Below are positions 9,268 through 21,426 of a stretch of 35,150 bases of DNA, piece by piece (positions within the stretch are counted from its first letter, which is position 1; each line of letters opens with the position of its first letter). Position numbers and translations under genes: made by a program. This DNA is from Rubrivivax sp. (GTDB taxonomy: Bacteria > Pseudomonadota > Gammaproteobacteria > Burkholderiales > Burkholderiaceae_C). The stretch spans positions 6,615 through 41,764 of the forward strand of contig DYOR01000016.1 in assembly GCA_020720385.1 (NCBI GenBank), read 5' to 3'. The notes under the pieces were generated by a model. That model worked only from the letters and a program-made list of their open reading frames with translations, did no database searches and was not told the origin of the DNA.

Positions 9268-10905
9268 TCAGCGCGCTGACCAGTCCTGGCCGTCCAGGCG
9301 CGCCGTGCCCTCGGCCTGCAGCTTGAGCAGGTGCGCCAGGAGCGAGCGGCTGGCCATGGCGTGAAGGGCCGGCGCCACGTCGTCGTAGACCCGCGGCAGC
9401 AAGGCGCCGAGCGCGGCCGGGCCGGCTGCACGCAGGGCGGCGACGACCTTGGCCTCGCGCCGCAGGCGATGTGCAATGAGCGCACGCACCACCTCGTGCG
9501 GCCGCTCGACAAGGAAGCCGTGGCCGGGCGCGAGCCATTCCAGATCCTCGTCGAGCAGCGCGTGCAAGGTCGCGAGGTACAGCGCCATGTCGCCATCGGG
9601 CGGGTTGATGACCACGGTCGAGCCCTGCATCACGTGGTCGCCGGTGAAGAGCGTCTTCTCCTCCTCGAGCAGATAGCACAGGTGGTTGGCGGCGTGGCCC
9701 GGCGTGTGCAGCACGCGCAAGCTGACCCCGGGCGCCAGCGCCAGGCGCTCGCCGTGCTGCAGTTCGCGCTGCGGCACGAAGCCCGTGTCGTGCCACTCGG
9801 GGTGCACTGCGGCGCGACCCCACGCCGGCGCCCCCGTGGCCTGCGCCAGCGCCGCCGCGCCGGGCGAATGATCACGATGCGTGTGCGTGACGAGGATGCG
9901 CGCGATGCGCCCGGGCGCGGCCGCGCGCAGCGCCTGCAGGTGTGCCTCGCTCACCGGACCGGGGTCGATCACCGTCCAGTCGTCGCCCTGCCCGACGAGG
10001 TAGCTGTTCGTGCCCGGTCCGGTCATCGGCCCGGGGTTGGGCGCGGTGACGCGGATCACGTGTTCGGACAGGCGCACTGCGCGGCCCGGCAGCAGTTCGC
10101 AGTGCACATCACCGCGCCCCGCGGGATCGAGCCGCGCGATCTCGGCATAGGCCAGTTCGTCGGGCAGCACGGGGCGCGGGCCCTTGCTCGACAGGCCCAC
10201 GCGCGGCATGGTCAGGCCGATGGCCGTGCGCGCGCGCGCCTGCGCCATGGCCTGCGCGGCGGTGGCGCTGCATGCCAGGTCCTGCAGCGTGCGCCGCGTC
10301 ACCGGCAGCAGCTTGAGGCCGCGCCGCGGGTCCAGCGCGGCCTGCGGCGTGAGCCACATCAGCTCCTGCGCCTCGCCGAAGTCGGCCTGCGCCTCCTGCC
10401 CGGCCGGTGCCAGCGCGGCGAAGAAGCGCGTGTCGAAGCGCTTGGGCAGGCCCGGCGGTGTGAGCCAGTGGCTGAAGTACACCAGACCGCGCAGGTCGAG
10501 CTGCAGGCCCAGCGCGCGGCAGAACTCATCGACACCCGCCTGCCCGGCCTGGAAGCGCTCGCGCCAGGGGCGCAACGACTCGAGGTCGAACTCGCCTGCC
10601 GCGAGCAGCAGCCCGACTTCCTCGAAGGTCTCGCGCAGCGCGGCGATCATGTAGTCCAGCCCGCCCTTGCCCAGGCCGAGTCGCCGACTTGCCTGCTCGT
10701 CACTCGGGCCCAGGCAATGCGCGTGTCCGGCGCGGTCGCGCGCGTCGAGCACGCCGCCGGGGAACACCGCCACGCCGCTGCGCAGGTCGTCGTCGCGCTC
10801 GGCGCGGCGCAGCATGAGCACTTCCAGGCCCTGCGGCCCGTCGCGCAGCAGCAGCAGCGAAGCGGCCGTGCGCGCATCGGCGGGCGGGGTGTAGCCGGCG
10901 TTCAC
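9268..10905 (-). CDS. Nudix hydrolase - metallo-beta-lactamase (LACTB2-like) fusion protein
   Basis: 545-residue two-domain protein. The N-terminal half (about 1-235) is a Nudix domain. It has [12 protein letters not shown], then a long insertion, then the box end RETFEEVGL (R91, E92, E95, E96). This split-box layout is characteristic of NUDT19/RP2p-type CoA or acyl-CoA pyrophosphatases. The C-terminal half (about 270-545) is a metallo-beta-lactamase fold resembling LACTB2. It has [10 protein letters not shown], the zinc motif HTHRDH (H341, H343, D345, H346), [19 protein letters not shown] and LAPGHG. The start is GTG 10905, which overlaps the stop of the upstream racemase-like gene (GTGA), so the two are translationally coupled. 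A longer in-frame reading to 11232 would run antiparallel through that gene's coding frame and is not credible. Joint action on acyl-CoA compounds is an inference from the neighbour. Confidence 0.85.
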   Translation of the reverse strand: MNAGYTPPADARTAASLLLLRDGPQGLEVLMLRRAERDDDLRSGVAVFPGGVLDARDRAGHAHCLGPSDEQASRRLGLGKGGLDYMIAALRETFEEVGLLLAAGEFDLESLRPWRERFQAGQAGVDEFCRALGLQLDLRGLVYFSHWLTPPGLPKRFDTRFFAALAPAGQEAQADFGEAQELMWLTPQAALDPRRGLKLLPVTRRTLQDLACSATAAQAMAQARARTAIGLTMPRVGLSSKGPRPVLPDELAYAEIARLDPAGRGDVHCELLPGRAVRLSEHVIRVTAPNPGPMTGPGTNSYLVGQGDDWTVIDPGPVSEAHLQALRAAAPGRIARILVTHTHRDHSPGAAALAQATGAPAWGRAAVHPEWHDTGFVPQRELQHGERLALAPGVSLRVLHTPGHAANHLCYLLEEEKTLFTGDHVMQGSTVVINPPDGDMALYLATLHALLDEDLEWLAPGHGFLVERPHEVVRALIAHRLRREAKVVAALRAAGPAALGALLPRVYDDVAPALHAMASRSLLAHLLKLQAEGTARLDGQDWSAR

Positions 10906-12044
10906 CGCGCCACCCCGGCGGCCTGCAGCGCGGCGATCTCGGCGGCCGTATAGCCGGCCTCGGCCAGCACCTCGGCGGTGTGCTGGCCGATCTCCGGCGC
11001 GGGCTGCGGCGTACCCGCGGGCGTGCGGTCGAAGTGCGGCGCCGGCGCGGGCTGCACCACGCCTTCGAGCGTGACGAAAGCCTGCCGCGCCAGGGCATGC
11101 GCGTGGCGCGGCGCCTCCTCGAAGGAGAGCACGGGAGCGAAGCAGGCATCGCTGCCCTCCAGGCGCCGGCACCACTCGTCGCGGCTGTGCTGGCACACCG
11201 CGGCGGCGATGGCCTCGCGCATCTGCGGCCACAGCTCGCGCTCGTACTGCCGCCGCACGAAGCGCTCCTCGAGGCCGAGCGCGGCGGCGAGCTGGGCGAA
11301 GAACTTGGGCTCCAGCGGCGCCAGGCTGACGAAGCGGCCGTCGGCCGTCTCATAGCTGTCGTAGAAAGGTGCGCCACCGTCGAGCAGGTTGGCACCACGC
11401 TCCTCGCCCCACAGGCCGGCGGCGTGCAGGCCGTAGAAGATCGAGGCCAGCGAGGCCGCGCCGTCGACCATCGCCGCGTCCACCACCTGGCCACGCCCGG
11501 AGCGTTGGCGCTCGAAGAGCGCGGCCATGATGCCGAACGCCAGGTAGAGGGCCCCGCCACCGTAGTCGCCCACCAGGTTCAGCGGCGGCACAGGCTTGCC
11601 GCCGGCCGGACCCAGGGCGTGCAGCGCACCGCTCAGGGCGATGTAGTTCAGGTCGTGCCCCGCGGCCGCGGCCAGCGGGCCGCTCTGGCCGAACCCCGTC
11701 ATGCGCCCGTAGACCAGCCGCGGGTTGCGCGCGTGGCACTCGACCGGGCCCAGGCCCAGGCCCTCGGTGACGCCCGGGCGCAGGCCTTCGACGAGCACGT
11801 CGGCGCCGTCCACGAGCCGCAGCAGCGCCTGGCGCCCAGCGTCGCACTTGAGATTCAGCGCCACCGAACGCCGGCCGCGCGCATTCACGTCGAAGCGCCG
11901 CGCCATGGGCAAGCCCAGCCCGCTGGGCTCGAGCCGGTCCACGCGCACGACGTCGGCGCCCAGGTCGGCGAGGAGCATGCCGCACATCGGCCCCGGGCCG
12001 ATGCCCGCCAGCTCGATCACGCGCAGTCCATTCAAAGGTCCCAT
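10902..12044 (-). CDS. CaiB/BaiF family alpha-methylacyl-CoA racemase-like protein
   Basis: 380-residue class III CoA-transferase fold protein. Its catalytic pattern matches alpha-methylacyl-CoA racemases rather than transferases. His130 (AAAGHDLNY) and Asp160 (NLVGDYGGG) keep the spacing of His126/Asp156 in the Mycobacterium tuberculosis enzyme. The [14 protein letters not shown] and [18 protein letters not shown] blocks are typical. Such enzymes epimerise 2-methylacyl-CoA esters so that branched-chain acids can enter beta-oxidation. The start ATG 12044 ([20 protein letters not shown]) fits the family, and the 24 residues upstream are not conserved. Its TGA overlaps the GTG of the Nudix-MBL gene. 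A CoA-transferase role cannot be excluded without biochemical data. Confidence 0.88.
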   Translation of the reverse strand: MGPLNGLRVIELAGIGPGPMCGMLLADLGADVVRVDRLEPSGLGLPMARRFDVNARGRRSVALNLKCDAGRQALLRLVDGADVLVEGLRPGVTEGLGLGPVECHARNPRLVYGRMTGFGQSGPLAAAAGHDLNYIALSGALHALGPAGGKPVPPLNLVGDYGGGALYLAFGIMAALFERQRSGRGQVVDAAMVDGAASLASIFYGLHAAGLWGEERGANLLDGGAPFYDSYETADGRFVSLAPLEPKFFAQLAAALGLEERFVRRQYERELWPQMREAIAAAVCQHSRDEWCRRLEGSDACFAPVLSFEEAPRHAHALARQAFVTLEGVVQPAPAPHFDRTPAGTPQPAPEIGQHTAEVLAEAGYTAAEIAALQAAGVAR

Positions 12045-12116
12045 GGACGGCAAGTGTGCCCCAGGGCCGGGGCAGGCGTTGCGCGGCGCATGCGGCGGCC
12101 ATGCCGGCCGCGCCAA

Positions 12117-12139
12117 TGCAAACAGCGCCCTCGGGCGCC
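12117..12139 (-). terminator. Candidate terminator after tRNA-Val
   Basis: Read on the minus strand, a GC hairpin (arms GCGCCC and GGGCGC at 12125-12138) is followed by TGTTTGC, the only T-rich stretch nearby. It lies about 18 bp past the encoded CCA end of the tRNA. The T tract is short, so this is a moderate call. Confidence 0.45.
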
Positions 12140-12156
12140 GTCGATGTGCAGGTGCG

Positions 12157-12231
12157 TGGTGGGCGGTGCAGGTTTCGAACCTGCGACCCCGTCGGTGTGA
12201 ACGACGTGCTCTACCCCTGAGCTAACCGCCC
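12157..12231 (-). tRNA. tRNA-Val (anticodon CAC)
   Basis: 75 nt including an encoded CCA (12157-12159). The minus strand folds as a complete cloverleaf: acceptor GGGCGGT/ACCGCCC, D arm GCTC-AGGGGTA-GAGC, anticodon arm CGTCG-TTCACAC-CGACG, variable loop GGGTC, T arm GCAGG-TTCGAAA-CCTGC, discriminator A. The anticodon CAC reads the Val codon GUG, which is heavily used in this GC-rich genome. The gene is 41 bp downstream of dnaQ on the same strand and may be partly transcribed with it. Confidence 0.97.
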
Positions 12232-12272
12232 TATTTGCGGGTGTCCCCGGCCGATGCCGGAGCAGCCTTGAA

Positions 12273-12992
12273 TTATGCCATGGCTTCAGGTGCCGACGCC
12301 GCGCGCCACACCGCCTTGCCGCCGCTGCTCTGGTCGATGTCGGCGAGCATGGCGGCATGCTCGGCCAGCTCGGCCGCGGTGGCATGCAACACGGGCAAGG
12401 CGTAGGCGCTTAGGTCGGCCCCTGCATGATGGCGCACGCCGGCGCTGGGCTCTGCGGCGTCGATGACCAGCGAGTCCTGACCGCGCGTCATGCGCAGGTA
12501 GACCTCGGCGAGCAGCCCGGCGTCGAGCAGCGCGCCGTGCAGCTCGCGCCCGCTGTTGTCCACCTCCAGACGCCGGCACAAGGCGTCGAGCGAATTGCCC
12601 TTGCCGGGGAACATCTCGCGCGCCATGAGCAGGCTGTCGGTGATGCCCGCCGTCTCCGCGACAAACCGCCCCAGGCCCGCACGCGCGAACTCGGCTTCGA
12701 GGAAGGCCAGGTCGAAGGCCGCGTTGTGGATGATCACCTCGGCGCCGGCGACGAAGGCCCGCAATTCCTCGGCGATGGTGGCGAAGAGCGGCTTGTCGGC
12801 GAGGAAGGCGTCGGTGATGCCGTGCACGCGCACCGCGTCGGGGTGGCTCGTGCGCTGCGGGTTGACGTAGTGGTGCAGCCGCCGCCCGGTGGGGCGCCGG
12901 TGGTCGAGCTCGATGCAGCCGATCTCGACGATGCGGTCGCCCGCCTCGGCGTTCAGGCCGGTGGTCTCGGTGTCGAGGAAGATCTGCCTCAT
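12273..12992 (-). CDS. dnaQ: DNA polymerase III epsilon subunit, 3'-5' exonuclease
   Basis: Proofreading exonuclease of the replicative polymerase, 239 residues (E. coli DnaQ has 243). DEDDh-family motifs are Exo [11 protein letters not shown] (D7, E9), Exo [18 protein letters not shown] and Exo [17 protein letters not shown]. The C-terminal tail is where the polymerase alpha subunit binds in the family. The start ATG 12992 ([20 protein letters not shown]) is fixed by homology and by a 4-bp ATGA overlap with the stop of lgt, so the two are co-translated. A 28-residue Arg/Val-rich N-terminal extension seen upstream in frame is rejected because it falls inside lgt. Confidence 0.95.
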   Translation of the reverse strand: MRQIFLDTETTGLNAEAGDRIVEIGCIELDHRRPTGRRLHHYVNPQRTSHPDAVRVHGITDAFLADKPLFATIAEELRAFVAGAEVIIHNAAFDLAFLEAEFARAGLGRFVAETAGITDSLLMAREMFPGKGNSLDALCRRLEVDNSGRELHGALLDAGLLAEVYLRMTRGQDSLVIDAAEPSAGVRHHAGADLSAYALPVLHATAAELAEHAAMLADIDQSSGGKAVWRAASAPEAMA

Positions 12993-13804
12993 GCCCGGGA
13001 TCCTAGCGTCCGCACGCGCCGGCCGCACCACCACCACAGCGCCGCACCGCCGGCGATCATCGGCACGCACAGCCACTGCCCCATGCTCATGCCCAGGGCG
13101 AGCAGGCCGAGGAAGCTGTCAGGCTCGCGGAAGTACTCGGCCACGAAACGCAGCACGCCATAGCCGACGACGAAGGCCGCCGCCACCTGCCCGGCGGGGC
13201 GCTCGCGCCGCCCGTACCACCAGGTGAAGGCAAAGAGCAGCAGCCCCTCGAGCGCGAACTGGTAGAGCTGCGAGGGGTGCCGGGGAATCATGCTGCCGCT
13301 CTGCGGGAAGACCATCGCCCAGGGCAGCGAGGGGTCGGCGGCGCGGCCCCAGAGTTCGCCGTTGATGAAGTTGCCCAGCCGCCCGGCCGCCAGCCCGGTG
13401 GGCACGCAGGGCGCGACCACGTCCATCACCTCCAGGAAGGGGCGCTTGCGCGCGCGCGCGAAGCCGACCATCGCCAGCATCACCCCGAGCAGCCCGCCGT
13501 GGAAGGACATGCCGCCCTTCCAGACCATGAGGATCTGCTCCGGGTGCACCAGGTAAAGGCCGGGCTTGTAGAAGAGCACATAGCCCAGGCGGCCGCCGAT
13601 GACCACGCCCAGCACGCCGTAGAAGAGCATGTCTTCCACGTCGCGCCGCGTCCAGCCCGCGCGCGCGAAGTGCGCCAGGCGCACGCGCCGCGCACCGAGC
13701 GCGACGAAGAGCAGGAACGCCGCCACGTAGGTCAGGCCGTACCAGTGGATCTGCAACGGCCCGAGGGACAGCGCCACCGGGTCGAACTGGGGATGCACGA
13801 GCAT
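12989..13804 (-). CDS. lgt: Prolipoprotein diacylglyceryl transferase
   Basis: Inner-membrane enzyme that transfers diacylglycerol from phosphatidylglycerol to the lipobox Cys, the first step in lipoprotein maturation. 271 residues with about seven hydrophobic segments. Signatures are [15 protein letters not shown] (the conserved YG region), [10 protein letters not shown]-like [25 protein letters not shown], and the Lgt signature [14 protein letters not shown] with the essential Arg and Asn. The [14 protein letters not shown] block follows. The start ATG 13804 has an AGGAG Shine-Dalgarno upstream. It diverges from ilvD across 83 bp, and its stop overlaps the dnaQ start. Confidence 0.96.
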   Translation of the reverse strand: MLVHPQFDPVALSLGPLQIHWYGLTYVAAFLLFVALGARRVRLAHFARAGWTRRDVEDMLFYGVLGVVIGGRLGYVLFYKPGLYLVHPEQILMVWKGGMSFHGGLLGVMLAMVGFARARKRPFLEVMDVVAPCVPTGLAAGRLGNFINGELWGRAADPSLPWAMVFPQSGSMIPRHPSQLYQFALEGLLLFAFTWWYGRRERPAGQVAAAFVVGYGVLRFVAEYFREPDSFLGLLALGMSMGQWLCVPMIAGGAALWWWCGRRVRTLGSRA

Positions 13805-13829
13805 CGAAGGTCTCCTATGACTGGCCCCG

Positions 13830-13835
13830 ATTGTC
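13830..13835 (-). promoter_or_regulatory. Candidate -10 element for lgt
   Basis: GACAAT on the minus strand, 25 bp upstream of the lgt ATG. The same hexamer followed by C recurs upstream of the murA paralogue and the GNAT gene. No convincing -35 could be assigned, so the call is tentative. Confidence 0.3.
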
Positions 13836-13887
13836 CATGCCGGGCGCGCCGGCCCGATAAACTCACGGCCAAACCACGAGGACCGCC

Positions 13888-15560
<1,673 letters not shown>

Positions 15561-15564
<4 letters not shown>

Positions 15565-15574
15565 CGCGCGTCAG
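15561..15574. terminator. Palindrome spanning both stop codons of ilvD and the Trp-rich gene
   Basis: CTGACGCGCGTCAG is a perfect 14-bp palindrome. It contains the TGA of ilvD on the + strand and the TGA of the convergent gene on the minus strand. The transcript from either side could form a CTGAC/GTCAG stem with a four-base loop. There is no T tract, so a role in termination is only possible. Confidence 0.35.
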
Positions 15575-15918
15575 TGACGCCGGTCGCGCCGCGGCGCGTC
15601 GGCGCCGTGGGTGGCCTGCGTCGGGTCGGCGGTCTCGCCCAGGCGACGGGCGTTTTCCTTGCGCGCTTCGGAGACGTCGCGCTGCCGGCGCGAGTTCAGC
15701 CCCAGGGCATGCATGGCGTTCTCGCGGCGCTCGGCCTTGCGCGCTTCCATCTTCTCCATCACGCGGCGCCGCGTCCAGCCGCTGGAATCGGCGAACTCCC
15801 ACCACAGCACGGCCACGGCAAACGGCGCCAGCACGATCCACCACGACCAGTGGGCAAACGGCCCCCACTCGGCCAGCTTGGCCACGAGCAGCAGCACTCC
15901 GATGACGACCATGGGCAT
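15571..15918 (-). CDS. Small Trp-rich membrane protein, TIGR04438-like
   Basis: 115 residues of unknown function. The N-terminus MPMVVIGVLLLVAKLAEWG begins a membrane segment. It is followed by FAHWSWWIVLAPFAVAVLWW, a second membrane segment unusually rich in Trp. After the Trp-rich part comes a highly charged tail (RRRVMEKMEARKAERRENAM). This layout matches the betaproteobacterial small Trp-rich protein family known as TIGR04438. The start ATG 15918 has AGGAGA seven bases upstream (15926-15931). It lies 122 bp downstream of acs on the same strand and converges with ilvD. The family has no established role. Confidence 0.82.
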   Translation of the reverse strand: MPMVVIGVLLLVAKLAEWGPFAHWSWWIVLAPFAVAVLWWEFADSSGWTRRRVMEKMEARKAERRENAMHALGLNSRRQRDVSEARKENARRLGETADPTQATHGADAPRRDRRH

Positions 15919-16040
15919 GATGCGTTCTCCTGCGGCCACTGTAGCGCAAGCGATGCGCTGGCGCGCTGCAGGCCAGGCCGCAGCCCGCGCCGCCCCTCGC
16001 GGCAGGGCAGCGGCCCCCTCGACCAGGGTCGTGCGCGCGC

Positions 16041-18014
<1,974 letters not shown>

Positions 18015-18118
18015 GCGTGTCTCCTGGCGAATGAACGGGGATCCGTGGCCGGACGAAAGCTAAGGGGCGGCTCTGACGGACCCCTTACGAGGCCGCGTGG
18101 CCGCGCCACCGGGGAAAC

Positions 18119-18124
18119 TACAAT
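18119..18124 (+). promoter_or_regulatory. Candidate -10 element for the UPF0114 gene
   Basis: TACAAT, one mismatch from TATAAT, lies 43 bp upstream of the ATG at 18168. A small inverted repeat GGGGATTACCCC (18133-18144) sits just after the expected transcription start and could be an operator. The -35 is not clear. Confidence 0.35.
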
Positions 18125-18167
18125 TTCAGCCTGGGGATTACCCCTGAACCCACCAAGGCTCCCCCCG

Positions 18168-18770
18168 ATGTCCCAACCCGAAAGCACCGCCCGCGCCCCG
18201 CTGCGCCCCCTGCCGCGCCTCGTCTTCGCCTCGCGCTGGCTGCAGTTGCCGCTCTACCTGGGACTGATCGTGGCGCAGTGCGTCTACGTCTACCACTTCT
18301 GGGTCGAGCTCACGCACCTCATCGCCGCGGCTTTCGGCGACGCGCACGCGCTGCAGTTGCTGGTCACGAGCATCGGCTACCGCGGCGATGCGAGCTGGGT
18401 GCCCAAGCTCGACGAGACGGTGATCATGCTGGTGGTGCTGGGCCTCATCGACGTGGTCATGATCAGCAACCTGCTCATCATGGTCATCGTCGGCGGTTAC
18501 GAGACCTTCGTCTCGCGCATGTACCTCGAAGACCACCCCGACCAGCCCGAATGGTTGAGCCATGTCAACGCCTCGGTGTTGAAGGTCAAGCTGGCCACGG
18601 CCATCATCGGCATCAGCTCGATCCATCTGCTCAAGACCTTCATCAACGCCGAGAACTACCAGGACAAGGTGCTGCTCTGGCAGACCCTCATCCACATCGC
18701 CTTCCTCCTCTCCGCGCTGGCCATCGCCCTGGTCGACCGCCTGATGACACCGAGCGCGCCCCACGACTGA
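18168..18770 (+). CDS. UPF0114 (YqhA-like) inner membrane protein
   Basis: 200 residues with four hydrophobic segments: [40 protein letters not shown] (continuing into [10 protein letters not shown]), [18 protein letters not shown], and [16 protein letters not shown]. The GYETFVSR and [13 protein letters not shown] stretches are characteristic of the UPF0114/TIGR00645 family, whose function is unknown. The start ATG 18168 ([20 protein letters not shown]) is the first in frame after the promoter region. The class I fumarase begins 14 bp after its stop, so the two are probably co-transcribed. Confidence 0.88.
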   Translation: MSQPESTARAPLRPLPRLVFASRWLQLPLYLGLIVAQCVYVYHFWVELTHLIAAAFGDAHALQLLVTSIGYRGDASWVPKLDETVIMLVVLGLIDVVMISNLLIMVIVGGYETFVSRMYLEDHPDQPEWLSHVNASVLKVKLATAIIGISSIHLLKTFINAENYQDKVLLWQTLIHIAFLLSALAIALVDRLMTPSAPHD

Positions 18771-18784
18771 ACCGAGACCCCGCC

Positions 18785-20314
18785 ATGAGCATCACCACGA
18801 TCCGCGCCAACGACCTCGCCGAATCCGTCGCCGCTGCGCTGCAGTACATCAGCTACTACCACCCGGCCGACTTCATCAGCCACCTGGCACGCGCCTACGA
18901 GAAAGAGGCCTCGCCGGCGGCCAAGGACGCGATCGCGCAGATCCTCACCAACTCGAAGATGTGCGCCGAAGGCCACCGGCCGATCTGCCAGGACACCGGC
19001 ATCGTCAACGTCTTCCTGAAGATCGGCATGGACGTGCGCTTCGAGGGCTTCCCCGAGGGCATCGAGGCGGTGGTCAACGAAGGCGTGCGCCGCGGCTACC
19101 TGAACGCCGACAACAAGCTGCGCGCCTCGGTGCTTTCCGATCCCATCTTCGAGCGCAAGAACACCCGGGACAACACGCCGGCGGTGATCCACATGAGCCT
19201 GGTGCCGGGCAACAAGCTCGACGTCACCGTGGCGGCCAAGGGCGGCGGCAGCGAGAACAAGAGCAAGTTCATCATGATGAACCCGAGCGACAACCTGGTG
19301 GACTGGGTGATGAAGACCGTGCCCACGATGGGCGCGGGCTGGTGCCCGCCGGGGATCCTGGGCATCGGCGTGGGCGGCACGGCGGAGAAGGCCATGTTGC
19401 TGGCCAAGGAAGTGCTGATGGAACCGATCGACATGTTCGACCTGCTCGCGCGCGGCCCGAAGGACAAGCTCGAGGAGCTGCGCATCGAACTCTACGAAAA
19501 GGTCAACGCCCTGGGCATAGGCGCTCAGGGTCTGGGCGGCCTGACCACGGTGCTCGACGTGAAGATCGCCACCTTCCCCACGCATGCGGCGAGCAAGCCG
19601 GTGGCGATGATCCCGAACTGCGCCGCCACGCGCCACGCCCACGTCGTGCTCGACGGCTCCGGCCCGGCCTACATGACCCCGCCCGACCTGAGCCTGTGGC
19701 CCGACGTGAAATGGGCCCCCGACTACAACAAGAGCAAGCGCGTCGACCTGAATGCACTCACCCGTGCCGAGGTGGCGACCTGGAAGCCCGGAGACACCCT
19801 GCTCCTCAACGGCAAGATGCTCACCGGGCGAGACGCCGCGCACAAGCGCATCCAGGACATGCTCGCCAAGGGCGAGAAGCTGCCCGTGGACTTCAGCAAC
19901 CGCGTCATCTACTACGTCGGCCCGGTCGATCCGGTGCGCGACGAGGTGATGGGCCCGGCCGGCCCGACCACGGCCACGCGCATGGACAAGTTCACCGAGA
20001 TGATGCTCGCGCAGACCGGCCTCATCGCCATGATCGGCAAGGCCGAGCGCGGCCCGGTGGCCATCGAGGCGATCAAGAAGCACAAGAGCGCCTACCTCAT
20101 GGCCGTGGGCGGTGCGGCCTACCTCGTGGCCAAGGCCATCAAGAGCGCTCCCGTGGTGGGCTTTGCCGACCTGGGGATGGAGGCCATCTACGAGTTCGAG
20201 GTGGTGGACATGCCGGTCACCGTGGCCGTGGATGCGCAGGGCACGAGCGTGCACAACACCGGCCCGAAAGAGTGGCAGGCGCGCATCGGCAAGATCCCGG
20301 TCACCGTGGTCTGA
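18785..20314 (+). CDS. fumA: Fumarate hydratase, class I (iron-sulfur)
   Basis: Interconverts fumarate and malate in the TCA cycle in the cytosol, using an oxygen-sensitive [4Fe-4S] cluster. 509 residues in the single-chain class I form, with an N-terminal alpha domain and a C-terminal beta domain in one polypeptide. Cluster Cys are C68 (ICQDTGI), C187 (GAGWCPPGILG) and C279 (MIPNCAATRH), whose spacing agrees closely with the ligands in the Leishmania enzyme. The GIGVGGTAEKA and GPAGPTTATRMDKF blocks are family hallmarks. The start ATG 18785 (MSITTIRANDLAESVAAALQ) fits the family. The fumA versus fumB symbol is not decided by sequence. Confidence 0.95.
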   Translation: MSITTIRANDLAESVAAALQYISYYHPADFISHLARAYEKEASPAAKDAIAQILTNSKMCAEGHRPICQDTGIVNVFLKIGMDVRFEGFPEGIEAVVNEGVRRGYLNADNKLRASVLSDPIFERKNTRDNTPAVIHMSLVPGNKLDVTVAAKGGGSENKSKFIMMNPSDNLVDWVMKTVPTMGAGWCPPGILGIGVGGTAEKAMLLAKEVLMEPIDMFDLLARGPKDKLEELRIELYEKVNALGIGAQGLGGLTTVLDVKIATFPTHAASKPVAMIPNCAATRHAHVVLDGSGPAYMTPPDLSLWPDVKWAPDYNKSKRVDLNALTRAEVATWKPGDTLLLNGKMLTGRDAAHKRIQDMLAKGEKLPVDFSNRVIYYVGPVDPVRDEVMGPAGPTTATRMDKFTEMMLAQTGLIAMIGKAERGPVAIEAIKKHKSAYLMAVGGAAYLVAKAIKSAPVVGFADLGMEAIYEFEVVDMPVTVAVDAQGTSVHNTGPKEWQARIGKIPVTVV

Positions 20315-20332
20315 GCCCCGACCGCAGGCACA

Positions 20333-20956
20333 GTGTCGCAGCTCTTCGAGGTCCACCCGCAGAACCCGCAGCCGCGGCTGCTCAAGCAGGCCGCGCAGAT
20401 CCTGCAGGACGGCGGCGTGGCCGCCGTCCCCACCGACAGCAGCTATGCCCTGGTGTGCCGGCTCGACGACAAGGCGGCGGCCGAGAACATGCGCCGCATC
20501 CGCCAGGTGGACGACAAGCACCACCTCACGCTGCTGTGCCGCGACCTGAGCGAACTGGCGAGCTACGCCAAGGTGGACGACCGCCAGTACCGCATGCTCA
20601 AGCTGGGCACGCCGGGGCCCTACACCTTCATCCTCGATGCGACCAAGGAAGTGCCGCGGCGGCTCTCGCACCCCAGCCGGCGCACCGTCGGCCTGCGCGT
20701 GCCCGACCACAAGGTGACGCAGGCCCTGCTGGCGATGTTCGGCGAACCGCTCGCCGCCACCACGCTCATTGCGCCGGGCGAGACCGAGCCCTTGAACGAC
20801 GCCGCGGCGATCCGCTCGCGCTTCCAGAAGCTGCTGCAAGCCGTGGTCGACGCCGGCGCCTGCCCGATGCAGCCCACCACCGTGCTCGACCTCAGCGGCG
20901 AGGAACCGGTGCTCGTCCGCCAGGGCCGCGGCGAGTTGTCGCGGCTGGGGCTGTGA
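20333..20956 (+). CDS. yciO: YciO/Sua5/YrdC family protein
   Basis: 207 residues, the size of E. coli YciO (206) and without the extra C-terminal Sua5 domain. The sequence follows YciO closely: HPQNPQPRLLKQAAQIL, VPTDSSYALVCRLDDK, RIRQVDDKHHLTLLCRDLSE, TPGPYTFILDATKEVPRRL, TVGLRVPDHK and QPTTVLDLSGEEPVLVRQG. The family shares the fold of threonylcarbamoyl-AMP synthases that act in tRNA t6A37 formation, but YciO itself is generally considered a paralogue with a separate or weaker activity. The start is GTG 20333, and the gene lies 18 bp after the fumarase stop. It converges with the RidA-like gene. Confidence 0.9.
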   Translation: MSQLFEVHPQNPQPRLLKQAAQILQDGGVAAVPTDSSYALVCRLDDKAAAENMRRIRQVDDKHHLTLLCRDLSELASYAKVDDRQYRMLKLGTPGPYTFILDATKEVPRRLSHPSRRTVGLRVPDHKVTQALLAMFGEPLAATTLIAPGETEPLNDAAAIRSRFQKLLQAVVDAGACPMQPTTVLDLSGEEPVLVRQGRGELSRLGL

Positions 20957-20976
20957 GCCCACACCCGCGGCCGCCC

Positions 20977-21001
20977 CGGCGCCGCGTGCCCGGCGGCGCC
21001 G
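20977..21001. terminator. Strong GC hairpin between convergent yciO and RidA-like gene
   Basis: Two 8-bp arms CGGCGCCG (20977-20984 and 20994-21001) flank a nine-base loop in the 45-bp gap between two convergent stop codons. The position suits a bidirectional terminator. There is no T tract on either side. Confidence 0.45.
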
Positions 21002-21346
21002 TCAGAGCGCCGCCGTCACCACCATCTCCACGCGCCACTCGGGCTTGGCCAGGTTCGCCTGCACGGTGGCGCGCGGGGGCGCGGCGCCGGCCGGCAGCCA
21101 GGCCTCCCACACCGCATTCATGGCCGTGAAGTCGGCCAGGTCCCGGATGAAGATCTGGCACATGAGCAACTTGCTCTTGTCGCTGCCGGCACGCGCCAGC
21201 AGCGCGTCGATGGCGGCGAGCACCTGCCGCGTCTGGCCCGTGATGTCCTGCGCGCCATCGGCCGCGACCTGGCCAGCCAGGTAGCACACGCCGTTGTGCA
21301 CCGCCATCTCGGACAGGCGCGCTCCGACGTCGAATCTCTGGACCAT
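21002..21346 (-). CDS. RidA/YjgF/UK114 family protein
   Basis: 114 residues. RidA-type enzymes hydrolyse reactive enamine/imine intermediates from PLP enzymes in the cytosol. Conserved blocks are NGVCYLAGQVAADGAQDITG and PPRATVQANLAKPEWRVEMV, the latter containing the Arg that binds the substrate carboxylate in active members. The C-terminus ends in VEMVVTAAL, whereas classical RidA has a VEI/IDAIA-type tail, so this is probably one of the Rid subgroups rather than RidA itself. The start is ATG 21346. It lies downstream of plsY on the same strand, with repeat copy B between them. Confidence 0.85.
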   Translation of the reverse strand: MVQRFDVGARLSEMAVHNGVCYLAGQVAADGAQDITGQTRQVLAAIDALLARAGSDKSKLLMCQIFIRDLADFTAMNAVWEAWLPAGAAPPRATVQANLAKPEWRVEMVVTAAL

Positions 21347-21356
21347 ATCAGTACCG

Positions 21357-21419
21357 CCCGGCCGTTCCGAAGGACCTTCGCGTCCCCTCAGGGGGCAGCG
21401 AACGAAGTGAGCTTGGGGG
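21357..21419 (+). repeat. Dispersed 63-bp repeat, copy B
   Basis: Second copy of the element at 9200-9262 (58 of 63 bases identical, same orientation). In this copy the centre reads CCCCTCAGGGG, a clean small inverted repeat in addition to CGAAG-GAC-CTTCG. On the minus strand it lies 7 bp after the plsY stop and about 10 bp before the ATG of the RidA-like gene, so it forms almost the whole intergenic spacer. Confidence 0.85.
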
Positions 21420-21426
21420 TTTCATC

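Noticed and set aside
10906-11232. An N-terminal extension of the Nudix-MBL protein.
   Set aside because: It runs through the coding region of the racemase-like gene in another frame, and the homology to Nudix proteins starts right after GTG 10905.
18656-20962. A 768-codon minus-strand open frame opposite fumarase and yciO.
   Set aside because: It is antisense to two clear genes; its His/Val/Glu-rich composition is typical of reverse-strand shadows in high-GC DNA.
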